Below are positions 15,963 through 24,107 of a stretch of 64,000 bases of DNA, in pieces. Below the pieces are notes generated by a model. The model ran no database searches, was not told the origin of the DNA, and was given only the letters and a program-made list of their open reading frames with translations. Numbering within the stretch: position 1 is the stretch's first letter; each line of letters begins with the position of its first letter. The position numbers and the translations under genes were made by a program. Location: assembly GCA_963717125.1 (NCBI GenBank), contig CAVQVG010000004.1, positions 62,001 through 126,000 of the forward strand, given 5' to 3'. The DNA is from RYN-230 sp963717125 (GTDB lineage Bacteria > Actinomycetota > Actinomycetes > Streptosporangiales > Streptosporangiaceae).

Positions 15963-17464
15963 TGTACGGCCAGACCGCGTTCCTGGTCGCGGCGGCTCGG
16001 GTCGGCGGCGCGGTGTCGGCCAAAACCGTGTCGGCCAGCGCGGTGTCGGCCAGCGCGGTGTCGGCCAGCGCGGTGTCGGCCAGCAGCGTCGTGCCGGCCC
16101 GGGCGCAGATGGCGACCACGCTCGGCTTCCACATCATCCTGGCCTGCCTGGGCATCGCGCTGCCCACCGTGGTGCTGATCGCCGAGTTCATCGGGCTGCG
16201 CTGGTCGGATCCGGTGGCCATGACGCTGGCCCGGCGCTGGTCGCAGGCGATGGGCGTGCTGGTCGCGGTGGGCGCGGTCACCGGGACCGTGCTCTCCTTC
16301 GAGATGGGCCTGCTCTGGCCGGGGCTGATGCGCCGGTACGGCGCGGTGCTGGGGCTGCCGTTCGGCGTCGAGGGCCTGTTCTTCTTCCTGGAGGCCATCT
16401 TCACCGCGATCTACCTGTACGGCTGGCGGCGGCTGGGCGGCTGGGCACACTGGTGGACCGGGGTGCCGATCGCGCTCAGCGGCATCTTCGGCGCGATGTC
16501 GGTGGTGGCGGTCAACTCGTGGATGAACCAGCCGGGTGGGTTCACGGTGCGGGCGGGCCGGATCGTGTCGGTGGATCCGTGGCAGGTGTTCTTCAACCAC
16601 GCCGCCCCGTACGAGATGCCGCACATGATCCTGGCCGCGTACCTGGTTACCGGGTTCACCGTGGCCGGGGTGTACGCGGCCGGTGTGCTGCGCGGCCGCC
16701 GGGACCGGTACCACTACACCGGGTTCGCGATCCCGTTCGTGCTGGCCGCGGTGCTCACCCCGGTGCAGATCTACATCGGCGACACCGCGGCCCGCTCGAT
16801 CGCGCACGACCAGCCGGTCAAGTTCGCGTCCATGGAATACGTCCCGCGGACGAGCCGGCACGTCCCCGAGTGGCTCGGCGGCGTGTACCTCAACGGGCAC
16901 ATCTACGGCGGCCTGCGGATCCCGGATTTCGACTCGCTGCTGGTCGGCTTCGGGCCCGGGACCCAGGTCACCGGCTGGGACAGCGTGCCGCCCGCGCAGC
17001 GGCCGCCGGTGGTGTGGCTGATCCACCTGTGCTTCGACGCGATGGTCGGCCTGGGCTTCCTGCTGCTGCTGGCCGGGCTGTGGGCGCTGTACGCCTGGTG
17101 GCGGCACCGCCGGCTGCCACGGCAACGGCTGTTCTGGCTGCTCGGCGCCGTGAGCGGGGTCGCCGCGATCGTGGCCATGGAGTGCGGCTGGGTGGTCACC
17201 GAGGAAGGCCGCCAGCCCTGGGTCGTCTACCAGCTGCAGACCACCGCGGCCGCGGCCACCCGCAACGGCGGGGTGCTGGCCAGCCTGAGCATCATCATCC
17301 TGGTCTACGCGGTGCTGGGGACGGCGACCATCCTGATCCTGCGCACCCTGGCCCGGCGCTGGCGGCGCGCCGAGGCCGCCGACACCGCGGTGCCTTACGG
17401 CCCGCCGCCGGCCGGGGTGCCCGGACCGGAGCCGGGACAGGTGCCGGGGCGGGCCGGGCGGTGA
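15962..17464 (+). CDS. cydA: Cytochrome bd oxidase subunit I
   Basis: A 500-residue quinol oxidase subunit. The native part begins near residue 45 (ARAQMATTLGFHIILACLG), with the heme b595 histidine in GFHI, the second heme histidine in PYEMPHMILAAY, the quinol-loop QPVKFASMEY with lysine and glutamate, and GRQPW with the MECGWVVTEE methionine region. It oxidises quinol and reduces oxygen in the membrane. The N-terminus carries an unusual 40-residue extension of VSASA repeats. It overlaps cydB by four bases (GTGA). The cydDC exporter is not in the window. Confidence 0.93.
   Translation: MYGQTAFLVAAARVGGAVSAKTVSASAVSASAVSASAVSASSVVPARAQMATTLGFHIILACLGIALPTVVLIAEFIGLRWSDPVAMTLARRWSQAMGVLVAVGAVTGTVLSFEMGLLWPGLMRRYGAVLGLPFGVEGLFFFLEAIFTAIYLYGWRRLGGWAHWWTGVPIALSGIFGAMSVVAVNSWMNQPGGFTVRAGRIVSVDPWQVFFNHAAPYEMPHMILAAYLVTGFTVAGVYAAGVLRGRRDRYHYTGFAIPFVLAAVLTPVQIYIGDTAARSIAHDQPVKFASMEYVPRTSRHVPEWLGGVYLNGHIYGGLRIPDFDSLLVGFGPGTQVTGWDSVPPAQRPPVVWLIHLCFDAMVGLGFLLLLAGLWALYAWWRHRRLPRQRLFWLLGAVSGVAAIVAMECGWVVTEEGRQPWVVYQLQTTAAAATRNGGVLASLSIIILVYAVLGTATILILRTLARRWRRAEAADTAVPYGPPPAGVPGPEPGQVPGRAGR
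16013..16087 (+). repeat. 15-bp tandem repeat inside cydA, five copies
   Basis: Five consecutive units start at 16013, 16028, 16043, 16058 and 16073. The three middle copies are identical (GTGTCGGCCAGCGCG). They translate as VSAKT, VSASA, VSASA, VSASA, VSASS. The unit length keeps the frame, so copy number can change without breaking the gene. Every copy begins with an in-frame GTG. Confidence 0.95.
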
Positions 17465-18636
17465 TCGCGGCCACGGTCGGGGCCATCCTGCTGGCCACCG
17501 TGACGCTGTACGCCGTCCTGGGCGGCGCCGACTTCGGCGGCGGCCTGTGGGACCTGCTGTCTGGCGGGGACCGGCGCGGCCGCGCGCCGCGCACCCTGAT
17601 CGACGAGTCGATCACCCCGGTCTGGGAGGCCAATCACGTCTGGCTGGTCTTCGCCCTGGTCATCTTCTGGACCGCGTTCCCGGACGCGTTCGCCGCGGTG
17701 ATGACGGTGGCCGCGCTGCCGATCTGGCTCGCCGTGGCCGGGATCGTGCTGCGCGGCGCCGGGTTCGCGTTCCGCAAGGAGGTCACCCGGCTCAGCCTGG
17801 AACGCATGCTCGGCGCCACGTTCGCCGTCTCCTCGCTGCTCACCCCGTTCTTCATGGGCGCGGTGATCGGCGGCATCGCCGACGGCCAGATACCGGACCG
17901 GCACACCCAGTCCAGCCTGGCCGCCTGGACCCAGCCCGCGTCGGTGCTGACCGGTTTCCTGTTCGTCGGCGCGTGCGGCTACCTGGCCGCCGTGTACCTC
18001 ATCGGGGAGGCGGCGCGCCGCGGTGACCGCCGCATGCAGACGTACTTCACCCGCCGGGCCCAGCTGGCCGCGGTGCTGACCGGGGCGCTCTCCCTGGGCA
18101 CCCTGGCCGAACTGCACGGCTCGGATCCCACGCTGTACAGCCGGCTCACCGGCCGGGCGCTGCCGCTGGTGATCGTGGCCGGGGTGTGCGGCGTGGCGGT
18201 GCTGGCCCTGCTCACGGCGGGGCGGCCGCGCGGCGTCCGGGTGCTGGCCGCGCTCGGCGTGGCCGCGGTGGTGTGGGGCTGGGGCGTGGCCCAGTACCCG
18301 GTGCTGCTGCCCGGCACCGCGGTGACGCTGAGCAACGCGGGCGCCCCGCAGTCCACGCTGACCGCGATCGTCGTGCTGTTCGTCGCGCTCGTCGTGCTGA
18401 TCGGGCCCTCGTTCGTGCTGCTGTTCGCGTTGCAGGGCCGCCAGTTGCTGCAGGCCGACGGCGCGGCGCCGGTGCTGGCCACGGCCCAGCCCGGCGGCCG
18501 CGGCGGGCGGCGGCGAGCCGGGCGGTGCTGGCGGTGGCCGGCCGGGCGGCCGGGCCGTCGTGCTCGGTTTGGTCGCGGTCGGCGCGCTGGCCCGGGCGCT
18601 GGTCCGCCGGCGCCGCCCATGACCCCTCGCCCATGA
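17461..18636 (+). CDS. cydB: Cytochrome bd oxidase subunit II
   Basis: 391 residues with about eight to nine membrane helices. It opens with TLYAVLGGADFGGGLWDLL, the typical CydB first helix, then ITPVWEANHVWLVFALVIFW, and ends its membrane part at PSFVLLFALQGRQLL. It assembles with CydA. GTG start inside the cydA stop. Past residue 340 the product becomes an Arg/Gly/Pro-rich tail (RRRAGRCWRWPAGRPG). The neighbouring frame there encodes a hydrophobic stretch with a basic end, ending at 18622, so a frameshift near 18480-18540 is possible. Confidence 0.92.
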   Translation: MIAATVGAILLATVTLYAVLGGADFGGGLWDLLSGGDRRGRAPRTLIDESITPVWEANHVWLVFALVIFWTAFPDAFAAVMTVAALPIWLAVAGIVLRGAGFAFRKEVTRLSLERMLGATFAVSSLLTPFFMGAVIGGIADGQIPDRHTQSSLAAWTQPASVLTGFLFVGACGYLAAVYLIGEAARRGDRRMQTYFTRRAQLAAVLTGALSLGTLAELHGSDPTLYSRLTGRALPLVIVAGVCGVAVLALLTAGRPRGVRVLAALGVAAVVWGWGVAQYPVLLPGTAVTLSNAGAPQSTLTAIVVLFVALVVLIGPSFVLLFALQGRQLLQADGAAPVLATAQPGGRGGRRRAGRCWRWPAGRPGRRARFGRGRRAGPGAGPPAPPMTPRP

Positions 18637-18699
18637 CCCCTATGGTCGGTTGGGAATCGCGTTGTTAGCCTTGTTTGTGCCCAACACTGAGGAGCCGCG

Positions 18700-19224
18700 A
18701 TGGGCATCCGCTGGCAGCCGCTCACCCCGCTCGCGGCGGTGATCGGTGGCGTCCTGGCCGGGGCGGTGGGCACCGTGTGCATGGATTCGGTCCGCTACGT
18801 CCGGTACCGCCGGGGCGGCGGTACGGCAAGCCCGCTGGAATGGGAATTCGCCGCGGTGGACAGCTGGGCGGACGCCCCGGACCCGGGGCAGGTCGGGAAG
18901 CGGGTGATCGAGGGCTTCACCCAGCGCCAACTACCGGATCGCTGGGCCTGGCCGGTCAGCACGATCATGCACTGGGGTTACGGCTCATCGGCCGGCGCGG
19001 CCTACGGCGTGCTGGCTGGATCACTGCGCCGGCCCCACCCCGCCTACGGCGTGCCGTTCGGCGCGCTGGTCTGGGCCTCCGGGTACGTCATCCTGCCCGA
19101 AGGCGGGCTCTACAAGCCGATCTGGGAGTACGACGGCAAGACCCTGGCCGACGACCTGACCGCGCATCTGGCCTACGGCGCGGGCACGGGTGTTACGTTC
19201 TGGCTGTTCGCCCGGCTACGTTAG
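18700..19224 (+). CDS. Conserved membrane protein (YagU/DUF1440-like)
   Basis: 174 residues with an N-terminal membrane segment (LAAVIGGVLAGAVGTVCMDSVRY begins it, about residues 9-25), a loop EWEFAAVDSWADAPDPGQVG, and further helices in SAGAAYGVLAGSL, YGVPFGALVWASGYVIL and AYGAGTGVTFWLF. The pattern resembles proteins annotated as YagU or DUF1440; this is a family-level impression. GAGGAG lies just before the ATG. It is followed four bases later by the DUF2127 gene, so they are likely co-transcribed. Confidence 0.7.
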   Translation: MGIRWQPLTPLAAVIGGVLAGAVGTVCMDSVRYVRYRRGGGTASPLEWEFAAVDSWADAPDPGQVGKRVIEGFTQRQLPDRWAWPVSTIMHWGYGSSAGAAYGVLAGSLRRPHPAYGVPFGALVWASGYVILPEGGLYKPIWEYDGKTLADDLTAHLAYGAGTGVTFWLFARLR

Positions 19225-19228
19225 GGAA

Positions 19229-20161
19229 ATGGCTGGCCAGGATGCCGATGCGCTGCTCGCGCCGCCGGGCACCGAGCGCCCGCGCCGCTACCTGCCGAAG
19301 CTGCGGTACGAGCTGATCGGCTGCGGCCTGCACGGCCACGAACTGCTCGGCACCGATGCCGCACGGCTGCGCGCCGAGAACGCCCTGTTCGCCCGCGAGG
19401 AAGACGGGCTGCGCTGGTACCGCTGCCTGCGCTGCGACTCGTGGGTCGCGCTGAACTCGCCCAGCCAGCCGACGGCCGAGTACCCGCCGCGCCGCGAAGA
19501 CGTGATACTGCCGCTGCGCGGCCGCCCGCTCCGCGACCGGTACGTGCTGCGGCTGATCGCCCTGGACCGGGCGCTGCACTTCCTGGTGCTGGGCGCGCTG
19601 TCCGCCGGGCTGTTCCTGTTCGCGCACAACAAGGCGATGCTGGATTCCGACTTCACCCGCATCCTCAAGGATCTCCAAGGCGGGCTGGGCGGCCCGGTCA
19701 ACAACAGCCAGCACGGCGTCGTGCATGACCTGCAGCGGCTGTTCGCGGTGAGCATCCGCAACCTGTACCTGATCGCGGCGGCGGCCGCCGCCTACGGCGT
19801 GCTGGAGGCCTGCGAGGCGGTCGGGCTGTGGCTGGGCCGCCGCTGGGCCGAGTACCTGACCTTCATCGCAACCGTCGTGTTCGTGCCGTACGAGATCTAC
19901 GAGCTGACCAAGAGCATCTCCTGGCTGAAGGTGCTCGCGCTCGTCATCAACCTGCTCATCGTGCTCTACCTGCTGCTGGCCAAGCGGCTGTTCGGCCTGC
20001 GCGGCGGCGGCCGGGCCGAGCGCGCCGAGCGGGACAAGGACTACGGCTGGCCCGCCATCGAACGCGCCACCCCCCGCCCAACCGCCCGCATCGCCCCCAC
20101 CCCAGCCCCAGTCCCAGCCCCAGTCCCAGAAACCCCACCCGTCCCCCCAGCCGTTCCGTGA
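19229..20161 (+). CDS. DUF2127 membrane protein with Cys/His N-terminal domain
   Basis: 310 residues. The first 85 are soluble and contain CGLHGHEL and RCLRCDSW, a C/H/H/CxxC set that could bind zinc. Then come four membrane segments of the DUF2127 type (RYVLRLIALDRALHFLVLG, LYLIAAAAAAYGVLEA, YLTFIATVVFVPYEIYEL, LALVINLLIVLYLLLAKRL). The tail is a Pro/Ala repeat (PTPAPVPAPVPETPP). Start at 19229 with TTAGGGAA just before it. Function unknown. Transcription would end at the strong hairpin 7 bp downstream. Confidence 0.82.
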   Translation: MAGQDADALLAPPGTERPRRYLPKLRYELIGCGLHGHELLGTDAARLRAENALFAREEDGLRWYRCLRCDSWVALNSPSQPTAEYPPRREDVILPLRGRPLRDRYVLRLIALDRALHFLVLGALSAGLFLFAHNKAMLDSDFTRILKDLQGGLGGPVNNSQHGVVHDLQRLFAVSIRNLYLIAAAAAAYGVLEACEAVGLWLGRRWAEYLTFIATVVFVPYEIYELTKSISWLKVLALVINLLIVLYLLLAKRLFGLRGGGRAERAERDKDYGWPAIERATPRPTARIAPTPAPVPAPVPETPPVPPAVP

Positions 20162-20167
20162 CTGTCG

Positions 20168-20213
20168 TGATCAACTGATTGGTGTTGCCTCAGCAACACC
20201 AATCAGTTGATCA
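20168..20213. terminator. Perfect 21-bp-arm hairpin between convergent genes
   Basis: Arms at 20168-20188 and 20193-20213 are exact reverse complements of 21 bases around a CTCA loop; each arm includes the core ACTGATTGGTGTTGC or its complement. It is AT-rich compared with its surroundings and lies between the DUF2127 gene and the end of the opposite-strand relic, so it should terminate in both directions. Confidence 0.85.
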
Positions 20214-20957
20214 TCGGCTGGACGGCGGCGGTGGACTGCTCGCCCAGCGCGCTAGTTGACTGATTGGGCGGCGTGTTGACTGATTGGGCGGCGTGGCGGC
20301 CGGCGGTGCGGCCGGAGAACAGGCAGCCGCCGAGGAACGTGCCTTCCAGCGCCCGGTAGCCGTGCATGCCGCCGCCGCCGAAGCCGGCCACCTCGCCCGC
20401 CGCGTACAGGCCGGGCACCGGCTGGCCGCCGGCCCCGAGCACCTGGCCGTCCAGGTTGGTCTGCAGCCCGCCGAGGCTCTTGCGGGTGAGGATGTGCAGC
20501 CGGACCGCGATCAGCGGGCCCGCGGCCGGGTCCAGGAAGCGGTGCGGCCTGGCCACCCGGAGCAGCCGGTCGCCGCGGTACCGGCGGGCCCCGCGGACGG
20601 CGGTGAGCTGCGCGTCCTTGCTGAACGGGTTGGCCACCTCCCGGTCCCGCGCCACCACCAGGCCGGCCACCGAGGGCAGGTCGATGAGATCCGTGCCGGT
20701 GAGCTCGTTCATGCCGGCCACCAGTTGCCGTGGCCGAGTGGCCCGTAGCCGCCGCGTTCCGCCCACCCGGGGACCGGGAAGAACCGCACCCCCCGCTGAT
20801 GCAGCCAGGACCGCTTCCCACCGGCCGCGAACGCCACGTAGGCCTCGGCCCAGCGGCGCGGCCACTCGTCCTCGGGCCGGTCGAAACCGGCGCTGCCCAG
20901 CCAGTCCTGCCAGGCCAGCCCGGCCCCGACCACGATCGCATCGGCATCGCGGCGCAT
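20203..20957 (-). pseudogene. FAD-binding dehydrogenase with two large internal deletions
   Basis: Three blocks of one family (about 550 residues when intact, flavoprotein dehydrogenase related to ketosteroid dehydrogenases) survive. Block 1 is MRRDADAIVVGAGLA, the FAD P-loop. Block 2 is joined directly: WQDWLGSAGFDRPEDEWPRR to GWAERGGYGPLGHGN. Block 3, in another frame, runs MNELTGTDLIDLP to PVPGLYAAGEVAGFGGGG and GYRALEGTFLGGCLFSGRTAG. About 50 residues are missing between blocks 1 and 2, and about 300 plus the frame between 2 and 3 (stop at 20709). It cannot make the enzyme. Confidence 0.88.
20256..20295. repeat. 20-bp unit duplicated in tandem
   Basis: TTGACTGATTGGGCGGCGTG occurs at 20256-20275 and 20276-20295, back to back. 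Its TTGACTGATTGG core resembles the CAACTGATTGG arm of the hairpin 70 bp away. It sits in the 3' tail of the FAD dehydrogenase relic. Confidence 0.9.
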
Positions 20958-20961
20958 CCGG

Positions 20962-22110
20962 CTAATCCTGCCGTAGCGGGCGGAACGCGGCGCGCACCTC
21001 GCTGACGAACGTCTCCGGCTGCTCGAACGCGGCGAAGTGGCCGCCCTTGTCCAGCTCGTTCCAGTAGTGCAGGGCGGGGAACCGCTGCTCGGCCCAGCGC
21101 CGGGACGGGCGGAAGATCTCCTTGGGGAAGATCGAGCAGCCGACCGGCACGGTGACCGGCCCGGGCAGTGGCTTCCGGAAGCTCTCCCAGTACAGCCGGG
21201 CCGCCGACGCCCCGGTGCCGGGCAGCCAGTACAGCATGATGTTGTCCAGCATCTCGTCCCGGGTCAGCACGGTGGCCGGGTCGCCGTCGCAGTCGGTCCA
21301 CGACCAGAACTTCTCCACGATCCAGGCGCAGAGCAGGGCGGGGGAGTCGACCAGGCCGTAACCGATGGTCTGCGGCCGGGTGGACTGCTGCTTGGAGTAG
21401 CCCGAGTCCTCCTTGTCGTAGTGCGCGAGCGAGGCCAGCGCGGCCTGCTCCCGGTCGGTGAGGTCGCCGCCGCGCGCCGCGCGGCCCGGGAACGTGACTG
21501 GCATGTTCAGGTGAATCCCGGCCAGGTGCTCCGGATGCCGGATGGCCAGCGCGGTGGTGACCATGGCCCCCCAGTCGCCGCCCTGCGCCGCGTACCGCCG
21601 GTACCCGAGGCGGCTCATCAGCTCATCCCACACATCCCCAATTTGCTCAACGCCCCAGCCTGGCCGGTCGGGTTTGCCGCTGAACCCATATCCCGGGAGC
21701 GTCGGGCACACCAGGTGGAAGGCGTCGGCCGCGTCCCCGCCGTGCCGCTCCGGGTCGGTGAGCGGCCCGATGACCTTGCCGAACTCGACCACCGAGCCGG
21801 GCCAGCCGTGCGTGATCAGCAGCGGCAGCGCGTCCCCGCGCGGCGAGCGGACGTGGATGAAGTGGATGTCCACGCCATCGATCTCGGTGCGGAACTGAGC
21901 GAACCGGTTCAGCCGGGCCTCGCCCGCGCGCCAGTCATAGTCATTCAGCCAGTAATCGCACAGCTCGCGGGTATAGGCCAGCGGGATGCCCTGCGACCAG
22001 TCGCCGACCGTCTCCGGCTCCGGCCACCGGGTCCGGCGCAGCCGGTCCCGCAGGTCGTCGAGGTCGGCGTCGGGAACGTCGATGCGGAACGGGCGAATTT
22101 CGTCGCTCAT
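20962..22110 (-). CDS. Epoxide hydrolase
   Basis: 382 residues with the epoxide hydrolase N-terminal domain (FRIDVPDADLDDLRDRLRRT, residues 6-25), the oxyanion HGWPGS near 105, the nucleophile aspartate in GGDWGAMV near 178, and the late histidine in DKGGHFAAFEQPE. It opens epoxides to diols by an ester intermediate; this subgroup includes EphB-like and juvenile-hormone-epoxide-hydrolase-like enzymes. The start ATG overlaps the PfkB stop (ATGA), so it is translationally coupled to the kinase. The gene ends only 5 bp before the FAD dehydrogenase relic begins. Confidence 0.9.
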   Translation of the reverse strand: MSDEIRPFRIDVPDADLDDLRDRLRRTRWPEPETVGDWSQGIPLAYTRELCDYWLNDYDWRAGEARLNRFAQFRTEIDGVDIHFIHVRSPRGDALPLLITHGWPGSVVEFGKVIGPLTDPERHGGDAADAFHLVCPTLPGYGFSGKPDRPGWGVEQIGDVWDELMSRLGYRRYAAQGGDWGAMVTTALAIRHPEHLAGIHLNMPVTFPGRAARGGDLTDREQAALASLAHYDKEDSGYSKQQSTRPQTIGYGLVDSPALLCAWIVEKFWSWTDCDGDPATVLTRDEMLDNIMLYWLPGTGASAARLYWESFRKPLPGPVTVPVGCSIFPKEIFRPSRRWAEQRFPALHYWNELDKGGHFAAFEQPETFVSEVRAAFRPLRQD

Positions 22111-23006
22111 CCGCCCAGCATGGCGGTTTTCGCGATGCCGATCAGCTCGCGGGTCAATCGCGGGCCGTCCACGCCGAACTCGGTAACCGAGCTGCTGGCC
22201 GCCCGCACCGCGAAGTCCAGCGCCCGGCCTTCTCTCAGGCCCCGCGCGCGGAGGGCCAGGTACACCCCCGCGAGTATCTCGCCCGCCCCGGTGCCGTCCA
22301 CCACGTGCGCGGCCGGGATGGCCGACGCAGACTGCGTGATGCCGTCGGAGATGAAGTCCGCGCCCCGCGGCCCGTGCTTCAGGATGGTCGGCGCCTTCGG
22401 GAGCTCGTTGTCCCGGTACAGCCCGCTGTACTCGGCCTCGTTGATGAAGATCAGGTCGGCCCGGTCACAGGCGTCGCGCGAGGCCACCGGCTGGGTGGTG
22501 ACGAAATGCTCGAAGGCGTCCACCGAGACCGGGGCGCGCAGCCCGTTGTCGCGCAGGAAAGCCAGCCAGGCCAGCTGCTGCTCCGGTGGCATGGTGCCCA
22601 GGTGCACGTGCCGGGCCTGGAAATACGCCGCCGGGAAGGTGCCGAACCGGGGGCTGGCGGCCACACCCAGCCGGGACTGGAAGGACCGGGTCCCGTCGTC
22701 GTGCTCGGTGATGTGGAACGCCGCCGAGGCGCCGGGCTGAGCGGCCAGCCCGGCCCTGTCGATGTCCAACTGGCGCAGCCCGGGCCCGGCCAGATCCAGG
22801 CCGACCTGCGCGACCAGGCCCACCTGGCCGGGCAGCACGAGGGCAGCCGCGAAAGCGGCTGCGTAGCCAGACCCGCCCAGCGACACCCGGGTGCCGCTCG
22901 CGGTCTCGTTGGTAGCCCAGCCCACGTGCCCGATCAGCACCAGGCTGGGTGACTCGCCCGCTAGCCGCGGGGCGTGCTCACCACGATGCGTGTCCGGGCC
23001 GGGCAT
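22107..23006 (-). CDS. PfkB-family kinase with GAGE in place of GAGD
   Basis: A 299-residue ribokinase/PfkB-fold protein: SLVLIGHVGWATNE, the GG-containing VSLGGSGYAAAFAAAL near residue 45, HVHLGTMPPEQQ, FINEAEYSGLY and the C-terminal VVDGTGAGEILAGVYLAL. The family's second signature normally contains DTxGAGD with a catalytic aspartate; here it is glutamate (codon GAG) and the following AF is IL. Sugar or nucleoside phosphorylation is the family role, but this change makes activity uncertain. AGAGGG lies seven bases before the ATG. It is 52 bp downstream of the radical SAM gene. Confidence 0.85.
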   Translation of the reverse strand: MPGPDTHRGEHAPRLAGESPSLVLIGHVGWATNETASGTRVSLGGSGYAAAFAAALVLPGQVGLVAQVGLDLAGPGLRQLDIDRAGLAAQPGASAAFHITEHDDGTRSFQSRLGVAASPRFGTFPAAYFQARHVHLGTMPPEQQLAWLAFLRDNGLRAPVSVDAFEHFVTTQPVASRDACDRADLIFINEAEYSGLYRDNELPKAPTILKHGPRGADFISDGITQSASAIPAAHVVDGTGAGEILAGVYLALRARGLREGRALDFAVRAASSSVTEFGVDGPRLTRELIGIAKTAMLGG

Positions 23007-23058
23007 TTCTGACCCTCTTATGTCGTACCGGTGGTAACTAGCTTATTAGACCCTATTG

Positions 23059-23949
23059 TCATTGATCCAGAACCGACAACCATCGTTTGTTGGCGGTGAT
23101 CACAGAGAGGCCCGGAATCCGGGCCCAGATGTCGTCAAGCGGCTCCTTCAGGCAGTTGCCGCATTCTTCATAGCCGTAATCAGTTGGACGCAGGACAGTG
23201 CCTGCCGGGTCAACGATGAGGCAGCCAGCCGTCTGGGCCTCGGCGGAGCTGGCCACCGGCACTGGCGCGGCCAGCATGGCGGCGCGCTCGGCGAGGCGGT
23301 GAAAGTCCTCGCCGGCCAGCCGGTGGCGGTGCTGGCCGACGTTCTGTCCGCCGCGCTGGCTGTATTGGTATAGCCGCCACACGGCAGGCCGCAACTCCTG
23401 CACGCGCTTGGCCAGATAGGGCAGGTCGTCGGCGTTGACAGCGCTGACCACCGTGCCGATCTTCAGCTGGATGCCCGCCTCGGCCACCAGTCGGGCGGCG
23501 CTCAGCGTATCGTCGAGGCTGGCCTTCGGGCCGCGCATGGCCCGGTGGGTTTCCGCCGTGGAGCCGTCGATGGACAGCCCCACCAGGTCAAAGTGCCGCA
23601 GGTCGAAGCCCTGGCCGTGCCGCCTGGCCAGCAGTTCGCCGTTGGTGTTGAGTACGGTCCGCTTTCCGGCGCCCCGCAGAATACCCGCGTATTCGCCGAC
23701 CCTGCGGACAAGGAGCGGTTCGCCGCCACAGAACGTAACCACTGGCACAGAACTATCTTTAAGACTGCGCATAATATCGTCACGCAGATCGACAGGATCT
23801 TTGCCAGGTGTCGGGCCGTAGCAGAAATCGCACGCTAGGTTACAGCGGCTGGTGATCCACCAGTCCACCGAGGGTGGCGGTATCTCGGCTATTGTGGCAG
23901 AGGACGGCTGCGACGGCCCGGCGGAAGCCGGCGAACTACCAGGGCTCAA
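23059..23949 (-). CDS. Radical SAM protein
   Basis: A 296-residue radical SAM enzyme. The cluster motif is CNLACDFC near residue 36, followed by CGGEPLL (SAM-binding GGE), TVLNTNGELL and LSIDGSTAETH. The C-terminal part has a SPASM/twitch-like LIVDPAGTVLRP and EECGNCLKEPLDDIW with two to three cysteines, as seen in peptide-modifying members. TTG start with GAGAGG eight bases upstream. The TTG overlaps a stop codon of the leader frame (TTGA). It heads the radical SAM-PfkB-epoxide hydrolase run. Substrate unknown; a peptide encoded in the leader is one possibility. Confidence 0.9.
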   Translation of the reverse strand: MSPGSSPASAGPSQPSSATIAEIPPPSVDWWITSRCNLACDFCYGPTPGKDPVDLRDDIMRSLKDSSVPVVTFCGGEPLLVRRVGEYAGILRGAGKRTVLNTNGELLARRHGQGFDLRHFDLVGLSIDGSTAETHRAMRGPKASLDDTLSAARLVAEAGIQLKIGTVVSAVNADDLPYLAKRVQELRPAVWRLYQYSQRGGQNVGQHRHRLAGEDFHRLAERAAMLAAPVPVASSAEAQTAGCLIVDPAGTVLRPTDYGYEECGNCLKEPLDDIWARIPGLSVITANKRWLSVLDQ

Positions 23950-24045
23950 CGACTATCCTCTCGTATCCCGCTTGATAGGTCCGCCGGGGGGCCAGCGACA
24001 ACGTACCCGAGTTTTCCCAGCTCAACCGCTTGATCGCGGGCGACA

Positions 24046-24107
24046 GAGTTGCAGCGCGGTGCATATGCCCCGAACTAGGAGTTGCAGCCCGGTGCATATG
24101 CCCCGAA
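24046..24107 (-). repeat. Two 29-bp direct repeats in the radical SAM leader (33-bp period)
   Basis: Copies at 24046-24074 and 24079-24107 differ at one base; each contains GGTGCATATGCCCC. The 33-bp period is 11 codons. On the minus strand the upstream copy reads FGAYAPGCNS followed by TAG, and the downstream copy reads FGAYAPRCNSV in the same frame. The gap between units is four bases. They lie 97-158 bp before the radical SAM start, so they could equally be paired operator sites. Confidence 0.9.

Noticed and set aside
15830..17125. 431-codon minus-strand ORF opposite cydA, with AGRHR repeats
   Set aside because: It is antisense to a clear cydA; the repeats are only the 15-bp array read backwards, and the rest has biased shadow composition.
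15946..17460. Long in-frame upstream extension of cydB
   Set aside because: The part before 17461 is the cydA gene in another frame; native CydB begins exactly at the GTG overlapping the cydA stop.
20168..20213. tRNA or integration site
   Set aside because: It is a simple two-arm hairpin with no cloverleaf and no repeated flanks.
24046..24107. Attachment site or CRISPR fragment
   Set aside because: Only two copies four bases apart, with no integrase or cas gene nearby.
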